Source of the DNA: Micromonospora solifontis
GTDB taxonomy: Bacteria > Actinomycetota > Actinomycetes > Mycobacteriales > Micromonosporaceae
NCBI RefSeq assembly: GCF_003725545.1
Contig: NZ_RJLN01000001.1
Span: 62,001 to 126,000, forward strand
Length of the DNA stretch: 64,000 nucleotides
Reading direction: 5' to 3'
How positions within the stretch are numbered: position 1 is the first letter of the stretch; every line of letters starts with the position of its first letter. The notes beneath the pieces were generated by a model, which was not told where the DNA came from, made no database searches, and saw nothing but the letters and a program-made list of their open reading frames with translations. The position numbers were made by a program, and so were the translations under genes. This document shows, piece by piece, positions 59,679-64,000 of the stretch.

Positions 59679-60856
59679 ATGACCGACACCGCGTTGCACC
59701 CCTCGCCTCCCGCGGCCCGGCGTACCGTCCGGGTCAGCGCGGGCGCCATCGCCACCACGATCGCCCGCGTCCTGCCCGTCTTCCTGGTCGGCGGGCTCGC
59801 CGTGCAGATGGGCCATGACCTGCACTTCTCCCCCGCCGGCCTGGGTCTGGCCGTCTCGGTGTACTTCGGGATCAGCGCCCTCGCCTCGGTGCCCTCCGGC
59901 GCGCTCGTGGAGCGCTACGGCAGCGCCCTGGTGGCCCGCGCGGGCATCCTGCTCTCCGCCGGCTCGCTGCTGGCCGTGGCGGCACTGGCCCGGTCGTACC
60001 CGGTGCTGGTCGCGCTGCTCGGGCTCAGCGCCGCCGCGAACGCGCTCGGCCAGCTGGCCAGCAACGCCGCCCTGGCCCGGCACGTCCCCACCCACCGGCA
60101 GGGCCTCTCGTTCGGGGTGAAGCAGGCCGCCATCCCGGTCTCCACGCTGCTGGCCGGTGCGGCGGTGCCCACCATCGCACTGACCGCCGGCTGGCGCTGG
60201 GCGTTCGTGGCCGCCGCCGGGCGGCCCTGGCCGCACTGCCGGCCGTACCGACGCCGGAGCGTGCCGCAGCGCGGCGCCCGGCGCCCCGACGGGCCGGACG
60301 GGCGACGGTGGCGCTGGTCGTGGTCGGCCTGGCCGCCACCTTGGCCGCCGCCGCCGCGAACGCGCTGGGCACCTTCGTGGTGGACTCCGCGGCCGGCCGG
60401 GGGCTCTCCCCGGCGCTGGCCGGCCTCACCCTGACCCTGGGCAGCGCGGTCTGCGTGGCGGCCCGGGTGGGCACCGGCTGGCTCGCCGACCGCCGGGAGA
60501 GCGGGCACGTGGCGCTGATCGCCGGCATGCTCCTGGTCGGCGCGCTCGGGTTGGTCCTGCTCGCGCTGACCGGCCCGGGGCCGCTGGTCGCCGGCGTGGT
60601 GCTCGGCTTCGGCCTCGGCTGGGCGTGGCCCGGCCTGCTGAACTTCGCGGTGGTTCGGCTGCACCCGCAGGCCCCGGCCGCGGCCACCTCGATCACCCAG
60701 ACCGGGGTTTACGCGGGCGGCTGCCTCGGCCCGCTGGCCCTCGGAACCGTCGCCCACACCCTCGGCTACCCCACCATGTGGTCCACGGCGGCCGCCGCCA
60801 TGCTCGCCGCCGCCGCCCTCATGCTCCTCGGCGCCCGCCTCCTCACCCGCCCCTGA
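59679..60856 (+). pseudogene. MFS transporter interrupted by a frameshift
   Basis: The frame from ATG 59679 encodes membrane helices of an MFS permease (TIARVLPVFLVGGLAVQMGH, LGLAVSVYFGISALASVPSG, ALVERYGSALVARAG) up to WRWAFVAAAG at about nt 60219. The +2 frame then continues naturally with AALAALPAVPTPERAAARRP, ATVALVVVGLAATLAAAAAN and the remaining helices to 60856. One base appears to be missing in the G run at 60219-60221. This is a true frameshift or a homopolymer sequencing error; the two halves make one 390-aa transporter. Substrate unknown. Confidence 0.85.
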
Positions 60857-60871
60857 ACCCGCGCCCACTTC

Positions 60872-60932
60872 GTTGATCATGAACTTAGCGGCACTGGACG
60901 AGATCGACATCGCCGTCAACTTCATGATCGAC
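60872..60932. repeat. palindromic REP-like intergenic element
   Basis: GTTGATCATGAACTTAGCGGC (60872-60892) is the imperfect reverse complement of 60912-60932 (four mismatches in 21). It lies between convergent genes and shares the TTGATCA outer end with 49873-49932. Confidence 0.65.
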
Positions 60933-60943
60933 CACGAAGGGCC

Positions 60944-60972
60944 GGGGTGGGGGTGGGGGTGGGGGTGGGGGG
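60944..60972. repeat. G-run tandem repeat (quadruplex-type)
   Basis: Five runs of 4-6 G separated by single T bases (GGGGT then GGGGGT units). It ends directly at the stop codon of the polyprenyl synthase gene on the other strand. The repeat could form a G-quadruplex on the plus strand. Confidence 0.75.
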
Positions 60973-62052
60973 TTAGCTGGTGCGGTCGGCGATGTGGTCG
61001 CAGAGGGATTCGAGGGCGCGGCGGGACGGGATCCGCGGCAGCGGGGCGAGTCGCGCGCGGGCGTCCTCGGCGTAGCTGCGAACGGTCTCCCGGGCGCGCT
61101 TGAGGGCCGGGGACTCCCGGAGCAGGCCGAGCGCCTCGGCGTGCAGCGCGTCGTCGACCAGCGGGCCGGTGGCCAGGATCTCCCGGAGCCGCACGCTGGC
61201 GGCGTCCGAGTCGTCCGAGCCCAGCGCGTAGAGCACCGGCAGGGTCGGCACCCCCTCGCGCAGGTCGGTGCCGGGGGTCTTGCCGGACTGGTCCGACTCG
61301 CTGGCGATGTCGAGCAGGTCGTCGGAGAGCTGGAAGGCCACCCCGATGGTCTCGCCGTACCCGGCCAGGGCCTCGACGTGCTCGGGGGACGCACCGCCGA
61401 ACATGCCGCCGAAGCGGGCCGAGGTGGCGATCAGCGAGCCGGTCTTCTCGGCGATGACGTGCAGGTAGTGCGCGACCGGGTCGGTGCCGCGCGGGCCGAC
61501 CGTCTCGGCGATCTGCCCGTGCACCAGTCGGGCGAAGGTGCGCGCCTGGAGGCGTACCGCCTCGGGGCCCAGCTCGGCCGCGATGTCCGCGGCCCGGGCG
61601 AAGAGGTAGTCGCCGACCAGGATGGCGACCGAGTTGGTCCAGCGGGAGTTGGCGCTCGGGGCACCCCGGCGCACCGCGGCCTCGTCCATGACGTCGTCGT
61701 GGTAGAGCGTCGCCAGGTGCGTGAGCTCCATCACCACGGCGGCCGGTACGACCTGGTCGTCGGTCGGGTCGCCGAACTGGGCGCCGAGGGCGACCAGAAG
61801 CGGACGGAACCGCTTGCCGCCGGCCTCGACCAGATGGCGGGCCGCCTCGGTGACCAGTGGGTCGGCGCTGGCCACGCTGGCCCGCAGGTCGGTCTCGACC
61901 CGCTCCAGGATGTCCAGCACGGATGCCTCGACGCGCGGATCGGCGAGGTGCAGGCCGAGCGCGCCGAACTGACCCGTGCCCTCCGGGCCCGGACCACCGC
62001 CGGGGCCGGTGGCACCTGAACGCTCGCCAGCCGGAATCACGCCTCCAACCAT
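60973..62052 (-). CDS. trans-polyprenyl diphosphate synthase
   Basis: Likely ATG 62052; 359 aa; GTG 62040 is an alternative. It has both aspartate-rich motifs of all-trans prenyl synthases: YHDDVMDEAAVRRG (FARM) and LSDDLLDIASESDQSG (SARM), together with GGKRFRPLLV. Small residues upstream of FARM suggest a medium- to long-chain product such as the menaquinone side chain. It is downstream of the nuo genes on the same strand, which fits quinone supply for respiration. Confidence 0.93.
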   Translation of the reverse strand: MVGGVIPAGERSGATGPGGGPGPEGTGQFGALGLHLADPRVEASVLDILERVETDLRASVASADPLVTEAARHLVEAGGKRFRPLLVALGAQFGDPTDDQVVPAAVVMELTHLATLYHDDVMDEAAVRRGAPSANSRWTNSVAILVGDYLFARAADIAAELGPEAVRLQARTFARLVHGQIAETVGPRGTDPVAHYLHVIAEKTGSLIATSARFGGMFGGASPEHVEALAGYGETIGVAFQLSDDLLDIASESDQSGKTPGTDLREGVPTLPVLYALGSDDSDAASVRLREILATGPLVDDALHAEALGLLRESPALKRARETVRSYAEDARARLAPLPRIPSRRALESLCDHIADRTS

Positions 62053-62090
62053 GCCACACCCGTTCGACCTGCCCGATGAGGGGGATACGA

Positions 62091-62125
62091 CCGGGGGCCG
62101 GTACGCAACGCGTACCGGCCCCCGG
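62091..62125 (-). terminator. terminator of the nuo operon
   Basis: CCGGGGGCCGGTACGC (62091-62106) and GCGTACCGGCCCCCGG (62110-62125) form a perfect 16-bp stem with an AAC loop, right after the nuoN stop. Confidence 0.88.
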
Positions 62126-62141
62126 CGGGAACGACCTGAAG

Positions 62142-63695
62142 TCATCGGACGAATTCGGCGGCACCGTTGGCCAGGTCGAGCAGCGGCGCCGGGGCGACAC
62201 CCAGGACCAGCGTGGCGAGCACGCCGATGACCAGGGCCGCCGAGGTGAGCGCGCCCGGCACGGTGACCGTCGGGGTGGCGTCCCCGGGCTCGGAGAGCCA
62301 CATCATCACCACGACCCGCAGGTACGGGAAGGCCAGCACCATGCTGGTCAGCACGCCGGCGATCACCAGCCAGGCCTGGTTCGCGTCCAGCGCCGGGGCG
62401 AAGATCGCGAACTTGCTGGTGAACCCGCTGGTCAGCGGGATACCGGCGAAGGCCAGCAGGATGAAGGTGAAGATCGCCGCGAAGAACGGCGAACGCCGCC
62501 CCAGCCCGGCCCAGCGGGACAGGTGGGTGGCCTCGCCGTCGGCGTCCCGGACCAGGGTCACCACGGCGAACGCGGCGATCACCGAGAAGCCGTACGCGAC
62601 CAGGTAGAACATCGTGCCGGAGAGCCCGTCCTTGCTCGGTGCCAGCACGCCCACCAGCAGGTAGCCGGCGTTCGCGATGGACGAGTAGGCCAGCAGCCGC
62701 TTGATGTCCGTCTGGGTCACCGCCAGCACCGCGCCGACCAGCATGGTCAGCACCGCCACCGCGCCGAGCACCGGGGTGAAGTCCCAGGAGGCCCCGGAGA
62801 AGGCGACGTGGAAGACCCGCAGCAGGGCGCCGAAGGCCGCCACCTTGGTGCAGGCGGCCATGAAGCCGGTAACGGGGGTCGGCGCGCCCTGGTAAACGTC
62901 CGGCGTCCAGACGTGGAACGGCGCGGCGGCGGCCTTGAAGAGCAGGCCGATGGCGAGCAGCGCCATGCCGGCGAAGAGCAGCGTCCGGCTGGCCGGGGAG
63001 TCGGCCACCGCCGCGTGGATGGTGGCGAAGTCGACGCCGGCCGTCCGGCCCGGGATGCCCGAGGTGAAGCCATAGATCAGCGCCACACCGAACAGGAAGA
63101 ACGCCGAGGAGTACGCGCCGAGCAGGAAGTACTTCATCGCCGCTTCCTGGCTCAGCAGCCGCCGGCGGCGGGCCAGCGCGCAGAGCAGGTAGAGCGGCAG
63201 CGAGAAGACCTCGAGCGCGATGAACATGGTGAGCAGGTCGTTCGCCGCCACGAAGATCAGCATGCCGCCGATCGCGAAGGTGGCCAGCGGGTACACCTCG
63301 GTGGTGCCGCCCGCCCCCTCGGCCTGCCGCCGGTCGTCGGGCGACTCCGCGGTGACCGCGGCGTGGGCCACGAAGGCCCCGCCCCGCTCCACCGAGCGCT
63401 CCCCGATCAGCAGCAGGGCCATCGTGGCCAGGATCAGGATCGCGCCCTGCAGGAAGAGCGCCGGCCCGTCCACGGCGATGGCCTGGCCGGCGGTGAGCAG
63501 CCGGTCGTCGGCGTTGAGGATCACCATGGTCAGCGCCGAGAGCACCGCCAGCAGGGCGAGCGCGAGCTGCACCCCGTTACGCAGGCGGCGGGGCACGAAC
63601 GCTTCGACCAGGACGCCGACCAGCGCGGCGCCCAACAGGATCAGGATGGGAGCCAGCGCCGCGTAGTCGAGCGACGGTAGCTTCAGTTCACTCAC
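62142..63695 (-). CDS. nuoN: NADH-quinone oxidoreductase subunit N
   Basis: 517 aa from GTG 63695 in a GTGA overlap with nuoM. About 14 membrane helices. Antiporter-like signatures: FVAANDLLTMFIALEVFSLP, LYLLCALARRR, LLFKAAAAPFHVWTPDVYQG (conserved Lys) and DIKRLLAYSSIANAGYLLVG. It is one of the three proton-pumping membrane subunits of complex I. Last gene of the nuo operon. Confidence 0.96.
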   Translation of the reverse strand: MSELKLPSLDYAALAPILILLGAALVGVLVEAFVPRRLRNGVQLALALLAVLSALTMVILNADDRLLTAGQAIAVDGPALFLQGAILILATMALLLIGERSVERGGAFVAHAAVTAESPDDRRQAEGAGGTTEVYPLATFAIGGMLIFVAANDLLTMFIALEVFSLPLYLLCALARRRRLLSQEAAMKYFLLGAYSSAFFLFGVALIYGFTSGIPGRTAGVDFATIHAAVADSPASRTLLFAGMALLAIGLLFKAAAAPFHVWTPDVYQGAPTPVTGFMAACTKVAAFGALLRVFHVAFSGASWDFTPVLGAVAVLTMLVGAVLAVTQTDIKRLLAYSSIANAGYLLVGVLAPSKDGLSGTMFYLVAYGFSVIAAFAVVTLVRDADGEATHLSRWAGLGRRSPFFAAIFTFILLAFAGIPLTSGFTSKFAIFAPALDANQAWLVIAGVLTSMVLAFPYLRVVVMMWLSEPGDATPTVTVPGALTSAALVIGVLATLVLGVAPAPLLDLANGAAEFVR

Positions 63696-64000
63696 TTCGC
63701 GGCCTCCTGGACGGTGCCGACCGCCGGCGCGGGGTCGGTCCGACCCACGTCCTGCATGGTCGCCTTGACGGCGGGGTTGATGACATCGGTGACCGGCTTC
63801 GGATAGAAGCCGAGCAGCACGATGAGCGCGATCAGCGGGGCGACCACGATCTTCTCGCGCAGGGTCAGGTCACGGCGCATGCCGTCGACCTCGGTGAGGG
63901 TCGGGTTGAGGGTGCCCTGGGTGGTCCGCTGGATCATCCACAGCACGTACGCCGCGGCCAGGATGATGCCGAGCGTGGCGATCACCGCGACCGGCTTGTT
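63692..64000 (-). CDS. nuoM: NADH-quinone oxidoreductase subunit M, C-terminal part (cut by window end)
   Basis: The frame is open to the window edge. The visible part has a membrane helix (VIATLGIILAAAYVLWMIQR), TTQGTLNPTLTEVDGMRRDL, a last helix (VVAPLIALIVLLGFYPKP) and VTDVINPAVKATMQDVGRTD. LREK followed by PLxxLxxxLGFYPxP is typical of the NuoM C-terminus. It overlaps nuoN by GTGA. Confidence 0.92.
   Translation of the reverse strand, partial: NKPVAVIATLGIILAAAYVLWMIQRTTQGTLNPTLTEVDGMRRDLTLREKIVVAPLIALIVLLGFYPKPVTDVINPAVKATMQDVGRTDPAPAVGTVQEAAK

Noticed and set aside
1..64000. CRISPR array
   Set aside because: No regularly spaced repeats of 25-40 bp with unique spacers were seen. The tandem repeats found are coding or G-rich.
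1..64000. Insertion sequence or transposase
   Set aside because: No DDE or HUH transposase was recognised. The HUH motif at about 28400 belongs to the replication initiator.

Overview
The window is very GC-rich chromosomal DNA from an actinomycete. The gene set points to a Micromonospora-like member of the Micromonosporaceae: an Rv3660c-Rv3654c type tad locus, a type VII secretion cluster with mycosin and EccE, an AICE with RepSA-type replication, many GTG starts, and leaderless -10 boxes of the form TANNNT placed 6-9 nt before start codons. The genus is an inference, because no rRNA or tRNA gene was found to confirm it.

Layout. 1-3320: the end of a DUF1998-type DEAD/DEAH helicase, a 68-aa protein behind a CebR-like operator, and a LURP-one-like protein. 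3460-8741 (minus): a seven-gene tad (Flp pilus-type) operon with nearly every junction overlapping. 9137-9883: a membrane-anchored, proline-rich protein ending in what looks like a von Hippel-Lindau beta domain.

9910-30958: an integrated AICE of about 21 kb bounded by identical 30-bp repeats. Its conserved backbone is on the right: HD, NUDIX and XRE/DUF5919 proteins, an SCO3933-family regulator, a membrane protein, an FtsK/TraB-like translocase, a string of small overlapping genes including a DUF2637 spread protein, a RepSA-type initiator, an excisionase and a tyrosine integrase. Its cargo is on the left: an EspC/WXG-like protein, small membrane proteins, and a visibly less GC-rich, TTA-containing defence island (14.2-20.0 kb). 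That island encodes a C5-cytosine methyltransferase, a Vsr-like nuclease, a GIY-YIG nuclease, a GHKL (MORC/HgiDII-like) ATPase fused to a PD-(D/E)XK nuclease, and a PIN-domain protein. It is the best candidate here for an under-described system: one modification enzyme with three or four different nuclease folds and an Hsp90/MutL-type ATPase.

31251-35299: a HAD-IB phosphatase, a Fic-like protein lacking the catalytic His, and acetyl-CoA synthetase. 35545-43691: three consecutive secreted M6 (immune inhibitor A-like) metallopeptidases, all with HEYGH, separated by strong terminators. 43856-52638: an alpha/beta hydrolase-fold protein with no nucleophile, a 1110-aa SseB-like protein with a long repetitive linker, and part of a type VII secretion locus (mycosin, two WXG100 proteins, EccE). 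52691-58554: a holin-like membrane protein, two GNAT acetyltransferases, a RarD-like permease, an ECF sigma/anti-sigma pair and a Tat-exported PhoX/DUF839 protein. 58742-64000: an IclR regulator, a frameshifted MFS transporter, a polyprenyl diphosphate synthase, and nuoN plus the end of nuoM.

Limits: coordinates come from reading frames and visible start signals. Family names come from motif recognition, with no database search behind them. GC differences were judged by eye.
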